Assembly (NCBI GenBank): GCA_947499715.1
Contig: CANMPL010000004.1
Location: 62,001-126,000, forward strand
Direction: 5' to 3'
Length of the DNA: 64,000 nucleotides
DNA from: an uncultured Paracoccaceae bacterium
GTDB taxonomy: Bacteria; Pseudomonadota; Alphaproteobacteria; Rhodobacterales; Rhodobacteraceae
Notes under the pieces: generated by a model
What the model was told of the DNA's origin: nothing
Database searches by the model: none
Seen by the model: the letters and a program-made list of their open reading frames with translations, nothing else
Shown: positions 18,211 to 28,075 of the stretch, piece after piece
Layout of the letters: every line of letters starts with the position of its first letter
Position numbering within the stretch: position 1 is the stretch's first letter
Translations under genes and position numbers: made by a program

Positions 18211-18260
18211 GAATCACCGCTTTCCCGCGTTGATTCGATTTTAACCGAATCACCCGAATC
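18211..18260. promoter_or_regulatory. Cluster of four GANTC (CcrM-type) sites before rpoD
   Basis: GAATC, GATTC, GAATC and GAATC begin at 18211, 18232, 18247 and 18256, within 50 bp and ending 34 nt before the rpoD ATG. GANTC is the target of the cell-cycle methyltransferase CcrM of alphaproteobacteria, and GcrA acts at methylated promoters. A regulatory role here is inferred from density and position only. Confidence 0.45.
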
Positions 18261-18294
18261 ACTTCGGGACCTGTTTCATCTAAAGGGAGCCATC

Positions 18295-20274
18295 ATGGCC
18301 GCCAAAGATAACGACGACCGCAAAGACAGCGACAGCGACGACGTATCCCTCGATATGAGCCAAGCAGCGGTCAAAAAGATGATCGCCGACGCGCGCGAGC
18401 GGGGCTACATCACATACGATCAGCTTAACGCCGTTCTGCCGCCCGATCAGGTCAGCTCTGACCAGATCGAAGACGTGATGTCGATGTTGTCCGAAATGGG
18501 CATTCAGGTCACCGAAGAAGAAGAATCCGAGGAAAGCGAAGAGCCGCAGGGTTCCACCGAAGTGGCGACCGTCGCCGGTTCGCGCGATGTCACCCTTGCC
18601 GGTGCCGAGACGGAAAAGCTTGACCGCACCGATGATCCCGTCCGCATGTATCTGCGTGAAATGGGCAGCGTCGAACTGCTGTCGCGCGAAGGCGAAATCG
18701 CCATCGCCAAACGGATCGAGGCTGGCCGCAACACCATGATCCTCGGGCTGTGCGAAAGCCCGCTGACATTCCAGGCGATCACAATCTGGCGCGACGAATT
18801 GCTGTCCGAAGACATCCTGCTGCGCGATGTGATCGACCTTGAAACCACCTTCGGCAACCAGTTGGGCGAAGACGACACCGAAGAAACCGTTGTCGCCCCC
18901 GCCGCCGCAGGCACCGAGGACAAGAAAGAAGAAACCCAGGAACTCGACGCCGACGGCAACCCAATTGCCAAGGACGATGACGACGACGATGAAGAACAGG
19001 CCAACATGTCGCTCGCCGCGATGGAGGCCGCGCTGAAACCCCGCGTGCTTGAAACGCTGGAAATCATCGCCCGCGACTTTGCCATGCTGTCCGACATGCA
19101 AGACGCCCGTATGTCCGCCACCCTGAACGAGGATTCCTCTTTCAGTGACAAGGCCGAAGGCAAGTACCAAAAACTCCGCTCCGAAATCGTTGAGCTGGTG
19201 AATTCGCTTCACCTGCACAACAATCGGATCGAGGCCCTGATCGACCAGCTTTACGGCATCAACCGCCGTATCATGCAGATCGATTCTGCCATGGTGAAAC
19301 TGGCTGACCAAGCCCGCATCAACCGCCGCGAATTTATCGACGCCTATCGCGGTCGCGAGCTGGACCCGAACTGGCTGCAAGACATCTCTGAAAAGTCGGG
19401 TCGTGGTTGGCAAATGCTGATCGAACGCTCCACCGACAAGATCGAAGAGCTGCGCGGCGACATGGCCCAAGTCGGCCAATACGTCGGCGTCGACATCACC
19501 GAATTCCGCCGCATCGTCCAGCAGGTCCAGAAGGGCGAAAAAGAGGCGCGTCAGGCCAAGAAAGAAATGGTCGAAGCAAACCTGCGCTTGGTGATTTCGA
19601 TTGCCAAAAAGTACACGAACCGTGGCCTGCAATTCCTTGATCTTATTCAAGAAGGTAACATCGGCCTGATGAAGGCCGTGGACAAATTCGAATACCGTCG
19701 CGGCTACAAATTCTCGACCTATGCGACATGGTGGATCCGTCAGGCGATCACACGGTCCATTGCCGATCAGGCCCGCACGATCCGTATCCCGGTCCACATG
19801 ATCGAAACGATCAACAAGCTGGTCCGCACCGGTCGCCAGATGCTGCACGAAATCGGCCGCGAACCGACACCAGAGGAGCTCGCAGAGAAACTGCAAATGC
19901 CGCTCGAAAAGGTCCGCAAGGTAATGAAAATTGCCAAGGAACCGATCAGCCTTGAAACGCCCATCGGCGACGAAGAAGACAGCCAATTGGGCGACTTCAT
20001 CGAAGACAAGAACGCGATCCTTCCGCTGGATTCCGCCATTCAGGAAAACCTGAAGGAAACCACGACCCGCGTCCTGGCCAGCCTCACCCCGCGCGAGGAA
20101 CGCGTGCTGCGTATGCGTTTCGGCATCGGCATGAACACCGACCACACCCTCGAAGAGGTCGGCCAGCAGTTCAGCGTGACCCGCGAACGCATCCGCCAGA
20201 TCGAAGCGAAGGCCCTGCGCAAACTCAAGCACCCCTCGCGGTCGCGTAAACTACGCAGCTTCTTGGATCAGTAA
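18295..20274 (+). CDS. rpoD: RNA polymerase primary sigma factor RpoD (sigma-70)
   Basis: The housekeeping sigma factor that directs RNA polymerase to vegetative promoters. The 659-residue protein has region 1.1 at the N-terminus, region 1.2 ([17 protein letters not shown]), a large acidic non-conserved region around residues 195-240, region 2 with the melting/-10 motif [19 protein letters not shown] near residue 470, region 3, and region 4 with a final helix-turn-helix ([19 protein letters not shown]). An AAAGGGAG ribosome site precedes the ATG. The stop overlaps the ATG of the HlyU-like gene (TAATG). Four GANTC sites lie just upstream. Confidence 0.97.
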   Translation: MAAKDNDDRKDSDSDDVSLDMSQAAVKKMIADARERGYITYDQLNAVLPPDQVSSDQIEDVMSMLSEMGIQVTEEEESEESEEPQGSTEVATVAGSRDVTLAGAETEKLDRTDDPVRMYLREMGSVELLSREGEIAIAKRIEAGRNTMILGLCESPLTFQAITIWRDELLSEDILLRDVIDLETTFGNQLGEDDTEETVVAPAAAGTEDKKEETQELDADGNPIAKDDDDDDEEQANMSLAAMEAALKPRVLETLEIIARDFAMLSDMQDARMSATLNEDSSFSDKAEGKYQKLRSEIVELVNSLHLHNNRIEALIDQLYGINRRIMQIDSAMVKLADQARINRREFIDAYRGRELDPNWLQDISEKSGRGWQMLIERSTDKIEELRGDMAQVGQYVGVDITEFRRIVQQVQKGEKEARQAKKEMVEANLRLVISIAKKYTNRGLQFLDLIQEGNIGLMKAVDKFEYRRGYKFSTYATWWIRQAITRSIADQARTIRIPVHMIETINKLVRTGRQMLHEIGREPTPEELAEKLQMPLEKVRKVMKIAKEPISLETPIGDEEDSQLGDFIEDKNAILPLDSAIQENLKETTTRVLASLTPREERVLRMRFGIGMNTDHTLEEVGQQFSVTRERIRQIEAKALRKLKHPSRSRKLRSFLDQ

Positions 20275-20546
20275 TGGTTTTCGGCAAGCTCTTCGGTAAA
20301 AAGGCCGCCGCCCCGGAAGAGGCGGCGCCTGTCGACTACAAAGACCATCGCATCTTTGTCGCCCCACAACAGGACGGCAAGTCTTGGCGCATCGCCGCCC
20401 GCATCGAAAAGGACGTGGATGGCGAAACCAAGGTCCACCAGTTGATCCGCGCCGACACGATCAACGACAAGACCGAAGCGGAAGAGGCCTCGCTTGCCAA
20501 GGCCAAACAAGTCATCGACCAACAGGCACGTTGGCTCTTCGACTGA
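20274..20546 (+). CDS. HlyU-family protein
   Basis: A 90-residue protein with the compact beta-rich HlyU-like fold pattern (YKDHRIFVAPQQDGKSWRIAARI, then a C-terminal helix EEASLAKAKQVIDQQARWLF). HlyU in Vibrio is a regulator, but proteins of this short family in alphaproteobacteria have no proven role. The ATG shares one base with the rpoD stop, so it is almost certainly translated from the rpoD message. Confidence 0.8.
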   Translation: MVFGKLFGKKAAAPEEAAPVDYKDHRIFVAPQQDGKSWRIAARIEKDVDGETKVHQLIRADTINDKTEAEEASLAKAKQVIDQQARWLFD

Positions 20547-20591
20547 CGTAGGCCGGGCTTTAGACCGGCATCCCTCCAAAAGAGCGGCGTC

Positions 20592-20999
20592 ATGCAAATA
20601 CTCACCATCCAAACCAACGGCCCCGGCCTTTACGAATTCACCGATGCTGTGGCGGCATTGGTGCAAGGCGACGGCTTGCTGACGCTGATGATCCAGCACA
20701 CCTCTGCCAGCCTGCTCATTCAGGAAAACGCCGACCCCGAGGTGCAGACTGATCTGCAAAACTTCTTTGCACGCCTTGTGCCGCCCACGACTGATCCGGC
20801 GATGTCATACCTCACCCACACCTACGAAGGTCCCGACGATATGCCCGCCCATATCAAGGCCGCGCTCTTGCCGGTGCATCTGTCGATCCCAGTGCAAAAC
20901 GGCAAGATGATGCTGGGCACATGGCAGGGGATCTACCTGTTTGAACACCGCAATGCCCCCCATACCCGCCGTGTGGTGGTTAATTTCGTTAAGGAATGA
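20592..20999 (+). CDS. YjbQ/UPF0047-family protein
   Basis: A 135-residue protein of the YjbQ (UPF0047) family, annotated in some genomes as a secondary thiamine-phosphate synthase enzyme; the physiological role is not firmly known. Family hallmarks are LMIQHTSASLLIQENADPEV near residue 35, a second conserved block SYLTHTYEGPDDMPAHIKA, and the C-terminal GTWQGIYLFEHR. It is 45 nt after the HlyU-like gene on the same strand and may be the end of the dnaG-rpoD transcription unit. Confidence 0.88.
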   Translation: MQILTIQTNGPGLYEFTDAVAALVQGDGLLTLMIQHTSASLLIQENADPEVQTDLQNFFARLVPPTTDPAMSYLTHTYEGPDDMPAHIKAALLPVHLSIPVQNGKMMLGTWQGIYLFEHRNAPHTRRVVVNFVKE

Positions 21000-21054
21000 A
21001 TGCATGCACATTGTGCATGGTTTCTGCATGGTATGTGTATGCTTTGTGCATCCC
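21000..21054. repeat. Array of TGTGCAT/ATGCACA heptamers upstream of nrdR
   Basis: It opens with a perfect palindrome ATGCACATTGTGCAT (21004-21018), followed by GCATGGT, TATGTGTATGC and TTTGTGCATC. A related array, inverted, lies at 32752 after tRNA-His. The two share TGTGCATGGTTT and TATGCNNTGTGCATC. Confidence 0.55.
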
Positions 21055-21183
21055 CGGTTTTGCACCGTACGGTCCAGATAAAGCGTCCGCATTTCCGGGC
21101 TACCCAAACCCTAGCGGAGGCCCTATACTGCCTGTGGATAACTTGGGGACACACCCAAGAGGCAGACAATAAGAGGTCAGGAT

Positions 21184-21651
21184 ATGCGTTGCCCCTTTTG
21201 CGGAAACGTTGACACACAAGTCAAAGATTCACGCCCAGCCGAAGATCATGTCGCGATCAGACGGCGGCGTTTTTGCCCGGCCTGCGGCGGGCGATTCACA
21301 ACCTACGAACGGGTGCAACTCCGTGATTTGGTTGTCATAAAGTCCAACGGACGGCGCGAGGATTTCGACCGCGACAAGCTTGAACGCTCGATCCGCATTT
21401 CGATGCAAAAGCGCCCGGTTGAACCCGAACGCATTGACCAGATGATCTCTGGCATCGTGCGGCGGCTGGAAAGCATGGGCGAAACGGACATTCCATCCAA
21501 GACCATTGGTGAGATTGTGATGGAAAGCCTCGCCCGGATCGACACCGTGGCCTATGTCAGATTTGCCAGTGTTTACATGAACTTCCAAGCCGCTGACGAC
21601 TTTGAAAAGTTCATGGACGAGCTTCGCCCGGACACCAAGTCAGACACGTGA
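21184..21651 (+). CDS. nrdR: Transcriptional repressor NrdR
   Basis: NrdR senses adenine nucleotides and represses ribonucleotide reductase genes. The 155-residue protein has the N-terminal zinc ribbon with Cys3, Cys6, Cys31 and Cys34 (CPFC, CPAC) and then an ATP-cone domain ([21 protein letters not shown]). I did not find a clear NrdR box upstream, where instead a heptamer array sits. Its stop overlaps the GTG start of ribD, and nrdR-ribD is a common alphaproteobacterial pair. Confidence 0.96.
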   Translation: MRCPFCGNVDTQVKDSRPAEDHVAIRRRRFCPACGGRFTTYERVQLRDLVVIKSNGRREDFDRDKLERSIRISMQKRPVEPERIDQMISGIVRRLESMGETDIPSKTIGEIVMESLARIDTVAYVRFASVYMNFQAADDFEKFMDELRPDTKSDT

Positions 21652-22727
21652 ACCACGGCGCTGACGCCCGCTTTATGGCGCTGGCCCTTTCGTTGGGCCG
21701 GCGTGGTCAGGGGCGCTGTTGGCCGAACCCTGCCGTTGGCTGCGTGATCGTCAAGGACGGCGTGATCGTCGGGCGCGGTCGCACTGCGGATGGCGGCAGG
21801 CCGCACGCGGAAACGCAGGCGTTGATACAGGCGGGCGGAGCCGCAAAAGGTGCCACAGCCTATGTGACGTTAGAGCCGTGTTCCCATCAGGGACAAACCC
21901 CACCTTGCGCCAAGGCTTTGATAAATAGTGGCATTTCGCGCTGCGTTGTGGCCCTTGGCGACCCGGACCCACGGGTAAATGGGCGCGGGATCGCGATGCT
22001 GCGGGCCGCCGGGATCGACGTGGGCGTGGGGCTTTGTGCCGATCAAGCCGCCGACGATTTGGCGGGCTATGTCAGCCGGACCACCGCCAGCCGTCCCTTT
22101 CTGACGCTGAAACTCGCCACCACCATTGACGGGCGGATCGCGACGGCGACGGGCGACAGCCAATGGATCACGGGGCCGCAGGCGCGTCGCGCCGTCCACG
22201 CAATGCGCGCCCGCCATGATGCGGTGATGGTGGGTGGCGGCACAGCGCGGGCGGATGACCCGATGCTGGATGTCCGCGATATGGGGGCGGACCGGCAACC
22301 GGTGCGGGTCGTCCTGTCGCGCGATTTGAACCTGCCGCTGGATGGCAAACTTGCACTTTCCGCACGCACCCAGCCGCTTTGGCTTTGCCATGGGGCGGGG
22401 GCGGATGCCACCCCTTGGCAGGCCCTGGGCGCGCGTACGCTGGACTGTGGTGACATGAAAATCACGCGCGTTTTGAATGGTTTGGCGGCACAAGGCCTGA
22501 CGTCGATCTATTGCGAGGGCGGGGCCGCATTGGCAGCAGATCTGGTCGCGCACGGCGTTGTGGATGCGCTGATTGCCTTTACCGGCGGGCGTTTGATCGG
22601 CCTTGATGGTCTTGGGGCTGTGGGGCTTCAGGGCGCCGAAAAGCTGAACGATGCCCCGGCCTATCAGCTCACTGATGTGACACGGTTAGGCCCGGACGTT
22701 ATGGCCCGCTGGACCCCGACCCGTTAA
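21648..22727 (+). CDS. ribD: Bifunctional riboflavin biosynthesis protein RibD
   Basis: RibD deaminates and then reduces the pyrimidine intermediate of riboflavin synthesis. It starts with GTG at 21648, overlapping the nrdR stop by 4 nt, and has 359 residues. The N-terminal deaminase shows the zinc motif HAETQAL with [14 protein letters not shown] (residues about 50-85). The C-terminal reductase starts near residue 145 ([18 protein letters not shown]). It is separated from ribE by the inverted kps trio, so it is not co-transcribed with the other rib genes here. Confidence 0.95.
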   Translation: MNHGADARFMALALSLGRRGQGRCWPNPAVGCVIVKDGVIVGRGRTADGGRPHAETQALIQAGGAAKGATAYVTLEPCSHQGQTPPCAKALINSGISRCVVALGDPDPRVNGRGIAMLRAAGIDVGVGLCADQAADDLAGYVSRTTASRPFLTLKLATTIDGRIATATGDSQWITGPQARRAVHAMRARHDAVMVGGGTARADDPMLDVRDMGADRQPVRVVLSRDLNLPLDGKLALSARTQPLWLCHGAGADATPWQALGARTLDCGDMKITRVLNGLAAQGLTSIYCEGGAALAADLVAHGVVDALIAFTGGRLIGLDGLGAVGLQGAEKLNDAPAYQLTDVTRLGPDVMARWTPTR

Positions 22728-24739
22728 CGCCAAAGCGGCGCGAAGCTGGCAAATAGCCCCTGAAGTTTCGCCAGGATCCGGTTGCGGCGACCCGGTTGCG
22801 GAACGGTGCCGCTTTCAAGCTGATCCACCACAACCTCAACCGGGCAGGCCGCGCCGGTATTGGGATCAAAATAGCGCGGGTAATCAATCAATACGGCATG
22901 GGCCAAGGCCGTCAGATCAGGCGCGGCAGAGCGCCGGGGCAGGGGCATCGCACGGTCGTCGGTCAGCCCCCAACCGGCATAGAACGGTGTGCCCAGACAG
23001 GTCACCACTTTACCGCGCAACAAGGCCTCAAACCCCAAGAGGGACGTGATGGTCCAGACATGGTCGACCTGTTCCAATGCTGCAATGGGGTCAGCGTCGC
23101 GCAGCACCACATCGGCAAAATCTTCTGCGTTTTCAACGGCTCCGGGGCGCAACCCGGCCTCGACATCGGGGTGTGGTTTGTAAAGGATCACGGCGGCCGG
23201 GTTGACGCGCCGCACCTCTTCCAGCAGGGCCGCGTTGGTTTTGACCTCTCCCGCGCCTAACAGGATGGAGGCATCGTCCTCCACCTGACCGGGCACCAGA
23301 ATGCGCCGACCCTTGGGCAGGTCATCCAGCATCAACCCTTTGTCCAGATTGTATTTTGATAGCCCCGCTTTGGTAATCCGCGCGATCAACGCATCGGCCC
23401 GTTTGCGTGCACCATCGGGCAAATCGACCGAGGCCGAGATCAGCCGTTCCAGCCGACTTTCACGCGTCGGGTCGTAGTAAATCCCAAGATCGTCCAGCAC
23501 CAAGGACAGCGGCGGGATCAGCTCTGCCCCCAGCCCCTTGGACCGCAGGAACCCATCTTCGACCCGGATGACGCCGGTCTTTTCCAGAAATGGCGTGGAC
23601 TTGCTGGCCCAGACCATCTGCCGCCGCCCGTCTTTTGGCGGCGCGTCAAAGGTCATCGGAGTGATGCCGCCAAAGACGTTTTGCAGCGTCCCGCGCTTCC
23701 ACATCCGCATCTCTTGTGCGGCCCAGCCACGGTGATCGTCGCGCCAGGCGCGGGCCTGCGCGGACAGCGTCGCGATCACATCTTCGATCTGGCAAAGCCT
23801 GTCGCGAAACGGATCATACCACGTGGGGTAAAGGATCATCGCGGCGGCAAAAAGCTGTGCCCGGGTCAGTTTGCGCTGCCGCCGGTCAAGCGGTTTGCGG
23901 TCATCCGTCAGCCCCCAGCCCATGTAAAACGGCTGGCCAAAGACCACCGGTTTATGGCCTGTCAGCACCGCCTCGAACCCCATTTGCGACGACACGGTGT
24001 AGACGGCGATCGCCCCTTCATAAAGCGCGTAAGGCGCATGGGGCGTGTCAATCAGGCTGATCCGATCGTTGCAATCAGCTTCAGTGAAATATCCCTCGCG
24101 GTGGCCTGCCGTGGTTTCGGGATGGGTCTTGATCAGGATCTTTGCGCCAGGATGATCGGTCTGGGCGAAAAACAGCATCTCGCGAAAGGTGTTGAGATCG
24201 CAGCCAGAGGCTTTGACGCTGGCGTCTCCACGAGTCTGGTCAATGACCAGCACATAGCCGGGGTCGGGCGGGGGCAGGTCCAGATCAAAGGCATTGTATT
24301 TCGACAGGTTCAACCGCCGCAGTTCCGCCATTGCATCTTTGGCGAGGGTCAGCAGATGGGTGTCATCAAGCGGATCTTCGGTCAGTAATTGTTCCAGATC
24401 AGACTTGGTGCCGGGATCAAAATGCACACCTTGCGTATCAATATGCAGCCCTAGCGGCAGATCGCCGTCGCGCCCCGTCAGGACCGAGCGCAGAAAGGCG
24501 TCTTCAATGCGCACGACAGGGGTATCGGTGTGAGCGGCAACCGCTTCGCCGCGTGGCGCGGTCGGGCTTTGGCCCCAGACGCCAACGGCGTCACCGTCGG
24601 CCGGCTTGCCAAGTTTGATGTCATAGCCCGCCAGCGTCAGGATCCGCCGCACGCGGGTCTGGGTCAGGAAGCCACCGTTATAAACATATAACCGCCGCGA
24701 GGTTTCCCCCGCGGCGGCTTTGTTAAAGCTTTGTGTCAC
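22724..24739 (-). CDS. kpsC: Capsular polysaccharide synthesis/export protein KpsC
   Basis: KpsC is a dual Kdo transferase that helps build the poly-Kdo lipid linker of group 2 capsules. The 671-residue protein clearly consists of two homologous halves: QMGFEAVLTGHKPVVFGQPF around residue 250 and LLGFEALLRGKVVTCLGTPF around residue 585, both followed by YxGWGLTDDR. This duplicated build is diagnostic of KpsC. It starts 2 nt after the upstream OPX-protein gene and converges with ribD, overlapping it by 4 nt. Confidence 0.9.
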   Translation of the reverse strand: MTQSFNKAAAGETSRRLYVYNGGFLTQTRVRRILTLAGYDIKLGKPADGDAVGVWGQSPTAPRGEAVAAHTDTPVVRIEDAFLRSVLTGRDGDLPLGLHIDTQGVHFDPGTKSDLEQLLTEDPLDDTHLLTLAKDAMAELRRLNLSKYNAFDLDLPPPDPGYVLVIDQTRGDASVKASGCDLNTFREMLFFAQTDHPGAKILIKTHPETTAGHREGYFTEADCNDRISLIDTPHAPYALYEGAIAVYTVSSQMGFEAVLTGHKPVVFGQPFYMGWGLTDDRKPLDRRQRKLTRAQLFAAAMILYPTWYDPFRDRLCQIEDVIATLSAQARAWRDDHRGWAAQEMRMWKRGTLQNVFGGITPMTFDAPPKDGRRQMVWASKSTPFLEKTGVIRVEDGFLRSKGLGAELIPPLSLVLDDLGIYYDPTRESRLERLISASVDLPDGARKRADALIARITKAGLSKYNLDKGLMLDDLPKGRRILVPGQVEDDASILLGAGEVKTNAALLEEVRRVNPAAVILYKPHPDVEAGLRPGAVENAEDFADVVLRDADPIAALEQVDHVWTITSLLGFEALLRGKVVTCLGTPFYAGWGLTDDRAMPLPRRSAAPDLTALAHAVLIDYPRYFDPNTGAACPVEVVVDQLESGTVPQPGRRNRILAKLQGLFASFAPLWR

Positions 24740-24741
24740 GC

Positions 24742-25884
24742 TTAGTTGCCAGAACTGCCAGACGCGACATCGTTCAGCGTGTTCACAGCGGCCAGCGACC
24801 CGGTCGCGGCGGCAATGGTCTTGTTGAACTGCACGAATGGTGCCTCGGTCACGTAGACGGTGTCGCTGTCGCGAATTGCAAAGTCGCGTGCCATGAAGAC
24901 ACCATTTGGCTGTGTCAAATCAAGGACATAGACGACGCGCTGTGTGCCAATCAGATCCTGACCGACCAGCTGTTCGGCGATCTCCTCGGGCTCGTTGCGG
25001 AACACAAAGACGCCGGTCGGGTCGGCCGCATTGGGCGACAGGCCACCGACTTGCGCAATCGCTTCAATCGCGGAAATGGTCTGATCAAAGAACTGCACAC
25101 GGCTTTGCGTGCCCGTTGCACCAAGTGCTGTGAAAAAGCGTGTGTCTTCCTCGATCACGATCTGGTCGCCATTGCGCAGCGCGATATCGTTGCGCGGATC
25201 CTTGAACAGATCCTCGTACCAGATCTGCCCGCGATGGCTGCCACGCACCACGGTGATGCGGGCCGTTTCGGGCGCAATGCCAACGCCACCCGCAGCCGAA
25301 AGCATGGCGGCCAGCGTGCGGGTCGGCTGTTCAATCGGATAGACGCCAGAGGCGTTCACGCCCCCGGTGACAGCCACGGTTGAACCATTCCCTGCAAGGC
25401 GGCGCACCTGCACCTGTGGGTCGGGCGTCTGATCGGCGAGCTTTTCGCTGATCACGCGGCGCACGGCCTCTGGCGTGTTGCCAGCGGCTTTGACCCGGCC
25501 CGCGTAGGGCACAAAGATAAAGCCGGATCCGTCGACCTGCACCTCTTCTAGGATGGTGGCGTTCTGGCCGGTGGGGACCAACAGCCCGTCTTCCACGTTT
25601 TCCCAGATGGTTAGGCCCAGCACGTCGCCCGCGCTGATGGTATCGGACCCAAGCGCGCCTGCGTTGATAAAGGCGGATGAAAATCCAAGGGCAGGGGCGA
25701 CCGCGGCGATCGCGTTGACGCGGTCATCGACCGTCAGCACAAAGGCGTCGCCTTCGCGCAGAACGGAGCCTGCAAAAATTTCTGCTTTGTTCGGCCCTGA
25801 ACGCGGCAATCCACAGCTGGCCACAAGGCCAAGTGTCACCACGAGGGCCACGCCTTTGGATAGGCGCAACGTTAAGGATAGCAC
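24742..25884 (-). CDS. Outer-membrane polysaccharide export lipoprotein (Wza/KpsD-like OPX protein)
   Basis: A 380-residue OPX-family protein for translocating capsular polysaccharide across the outer membrane. An N-terminal signal ends in a lipobox-like LVASCG (Cys near residue 24). The polysaccharide export domain begins near residue 85 (DVLGLTIWENVEDGLL, VDGSGFIFVPYAGRV), followed by two SLBB-type regions (VAVTGGVNASGVYPI near 168; later IAQVGGLSPNAADPTGVFVFR). It lies between kpsS and kpsC, all minus strand, so a role in the same capsule pathway is inferred. Confidence 0.88.
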   Translation of the reverse strand: MLSLTLRLSKGVALVVTLGLVASCGLPRSGPNKAEIFAGSVLREGDAFVLTVDDRVNAIAAVAPALGFSSAFINAGALGSDTISAGDVLGLTIWENVEDGLLVPTGQNATILEEVQVDGSGFIFVPYAGRVKAAGNTPEAVRRVISEKLADQTPDPQVQVRRLAGNGSTVAVTGGVNASGVYPIEQPTRTLAAMLSAAGGVGIAPETARITVVRGSHRGQIWYEDLFKDPRNDIALRNGDQIVIEEDTRFFTALGATGTQSRVQFFDQTISAIEAIAQVGGLSPNAADPTGVFVFRNEPEEIAEQLVGQDLIGTQRVVYVLDLTQPNGVFMARDFAIRDSDTVYVTEAPFVQFNKTIAAATGSLAAVNTLNDVASGSSGN

Positions 25885-26049
25885 TGCTCGGTCTCCTCGA
25901 CCTTGTTATTGTTGCCTCAAGTTTTTCTTTTAACCTACGGGAATCCGGGCGCAAAAGATAGTTGAGGCTCCGGCCGTTTCCGAATTCGCAACAGTTTGTG
26001 TTGCGCCAATGCCGCGTTTGCGGGTGCGCGCCCCAAGGTCTTGTGGTGG

Positions 26050-27354
26050 CTAGTTGACGATCCGCAAGGGCTGGCGCGGCGGGGTCCGGCCAGCGGCCAG
26101 CGCATCATAGGGGTCTTCGTCCGACAGCATCATATCGACAACCTGCCGCATCAACTGGCGGCGGCCACGGGCGGAATAAAAGCCGCCCGGCACCTGAGAG
26201 GTTTCCAGCAAGAACCGGCGATAGTCTTTATAGGCGCGGCTATCGGGCCGGTCAGAGGCGGTGAAAAAGTCCGAAAGCGGCTGGGTCGAGACGAATTCAG
26301 GCTTGGCATAGACCGCATCCCCAAAGACCTTCAGCGGGATGCCGCGCCACAGCACCTGTTGTGCGGCGGTCGAATTGACCGTGACGGCGGTGCGTGCGTG
26401 ATCCAGCAGTGCTGCCAACTTGCCACCGCGCACATAGTGGACCCGGCCCGTGACGCCCAGTTCCTTTGACAGCCGCTTGATGATCCGCCGAATGGGCGAC
26501 CGTCCGTTTTCCAAAGGATGCGCCTTGAACACAAGGTGATGGTGTTGCGGCGCGCCCTTGGCGAAACCTTCCATCACGACGGTCAGAAACTCTTCCATCC
26601 GGGTAAAGGGCGAATGCATTTGAAAGCTGCTGTCATGTTCAAGCTGCAGCAGCACAAGGTGGTAGGGGAAGCCGCCAAAGCGGATCCGTAGCGTGGCGAT
26701 CCGGCGGTCAAGCGCAATGAGCGGCATCAGCAAAAGGCGCTTGGTATATAGATAGGCCTCTGCCGCGACGGGCAATTCGCGATGGCGTGCAAAGTTGCGA
26801 TAGTCGCCGTTTCGGAACATGACAAACCAATGATAAAGCGCGCCATAAAAGACGTGGTGCCGCATATCACCCCAATGGGCCGGGGGGGTCGGCACCTCAA
26901 GATCGGACAATTCCAGCGCTTTGCGCATGTCATCAACGCTCAACCCCATCAGGCGCGAATTGCCATTGGTGCCGCCGCGTTCGTAGGTCACCCAATAGGG
27001 CCGCATGTAACCTTCTTCAAAGACGTGGATCCGCAGGCCAAGGTCCTGCGCACGGGCGATGGCCTGCGCATGGATAGGGCGGGTGTCGCCATAAAGCACG
27101 ATATCGGTGATCTGATGCTCTGCCGCCAGTGCGGCAAAGGTGTCGGGCCAAGCGTCAGCAGTGCCGCGGTAGGGGATATAGCCCGGCGCGCCAAACCAGA
27201 ACGCCCGGTCGCCTGCGTTGAAACCCACGCGCCACACCTCTGCCCCGGCGGCACGCAACATTTTGGCGAGGCGGAACAGATAGGGGCCATGCGGGCCCTG
27301 CAGGAACAAAAAACGGCGTGTTTGGGTCACGGCGACACCATTACTCGGATACAT
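26050..27354 (-). CDS. kpsS: Capsular polysaccharide biosynthesis protein KpsS
   Basis: KpsS adds the first Kdo to the lysophosphatidylglycerol acceptor of group 2 capsules. I place the start at 27354 (MYPSNGVAVTQ), giving 434 residues; the track start at 27558 adds 68 residues that overlap ribE antisense and look unrelated. RRFLFLQGPHGPYLFRLAKML is a typical N-terminus, and HVFEEGYMRPYWVTYERGGTN near residue 110 is a family hallmark; a later VTVNSTAAQQVLWRGIPLKVFG carries the conserved Ser/Thr. No kpsE, M, T, F or U genes are nearby. Confidence 0.87.
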   Translation of the reverse strand: MYPSNGVAVTQTRRFLFLQGPHGPYLFRLAKMLRAAGAEVWRVGFNAGDRAFWFGAPGYIPYRGTADAWPDTFAALAAEHQITDIVLYGDTRPIHAQAIARAQDLGLRIHVFEEGYMRPYWVTYERGGTNGNSRLMGLSVDDMRKALELSDLEVPTPPAHWGDMRHHVFYGALYHWFVMFRNGDYRNFARHRELPVAAEAYLYTKRLLLMPLIALDRRIATLRIRFGGFPYHLVLLQLEHDSSFQMHSPFTRMEEFLTVVMEGFAKGAPQHHHLVFKAHPLENGRSPIRRIIKRLSKELGVTGRVHYVRGGKLAALLDHARTAVTVNSTAAQQVLWRGIPLKVFGDAVYAKPEFVSTQPLSDFFTASDRPDSRAYKDYRRFLLETSQVPGGFYSARGRRQLMRQVVDMMLSDEDPYDALAAGRTPPRQPLRIVN

Positions 27355-27478
27355 TGATAAAGTCTGTAGCAGAACGATTGGGCAAGAATATGGCCGCAGG
27401 ATGGGGTCGGGTGCGCCACGTGGCTTGTCTGCACTTACATCAGGGGCTAGGTCAGGGGAAAGGCAAAAGGATTGCATC

Positions 27479-28075
27479 ATGTTCACCGGGATTGTCACCG
27501 ACATCGGCCATGTGCTGGCGCTGGAACAGCGCGGCGATTTGCGCGCGCGCATTGGCACCGCCTATGACGTGGCGGGCATCGACATCGGCGCAAGCATCGC
27601 CTGCAACGGCGTCTGTCTGACGGTGATCGCTCTGGGGACCGACCCGCAAAACTGGTTCGACGTCGAAATCTCTGCCGAAACCGTTGGGGCGACAAATGTG
27701 GGCGATTGGGCCAAGGGCAGCCGCCTGAACCTTGAACGGGCGCTCAAGGTGGGGGACGAGCTTGGCGGGCATATCGTTTCTGGCCACGTGGACGGCGTGG
27801 CGCAGGTGATCGCCATGCATGATGAAGGCGACAGCACGCGTGTCACCTTTCGCGCCCCCGGCGATCTGGCGAAATTCATTGCGCCCAAGGGATCGGTGGC
27901 GCTGAACGGCACCTCTTTGACTGTGAACGAGGTTGAGGGCACCGATTTTGGCATCAATTTCATCCCCCACACCAAGACTGCCACCACCTGGGGGGCTGTG
28001 TCCGTCGGCGATGCGATCAACCTAGAGATCGACACAATGGCCCGCTACGTCGCCCGCCTGCGCGAGTATGGATGA
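27479..28075 (+). CDS. ribE: Riboflavin synthase subunit alpha
   Basis: It dismutates two lumazine molecules to riboflavin. The start at 27479 gives the universal N-terminus MFTGIV and 198 residues; the ribosome site is AGGGGAAAGGCAAAAGG. Two repeated lumazine-binding halves are visible, the first with SIACNGVCLTVIAL and the second with GSVALNGTSLTVNEV, each with the motif preceded by a GHIVSGHVDG-type junction. It opens the second part of the rib gene group, after the inverted kps genes. Confidence 0.96.
   Translation: MFTGIVTDIGHVLALEQRGDLRARIGTAYDVAGIDIGASIACNGVCLTVIALGTDPQNWFDVEISAETVGATNVGDWAKGSRLNLERALKVGDELGGHIVSGHVDGVAQVIAMHDEGDSTRVTFRAPGDLAKFIAPKGSVALNGTSLTVNEVEGTDFGINFIPHTKTATTWGAVSVGDAINLEIDTMARYVARLREYG

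Noticed and set aside
18280-20232. A 650-residue minus-strand ORF opposite rpoD
   Set aside because: Exact antisense of a strongly conserved gene; the Phe/His/Asp-rich composition is what high-GC reverse frames give.
21000-21183. NrdR box for autoregulation of nrdR
   Set aside because: The heptamer array there does not match the ACAC-ATAT-GTGT type consensus.
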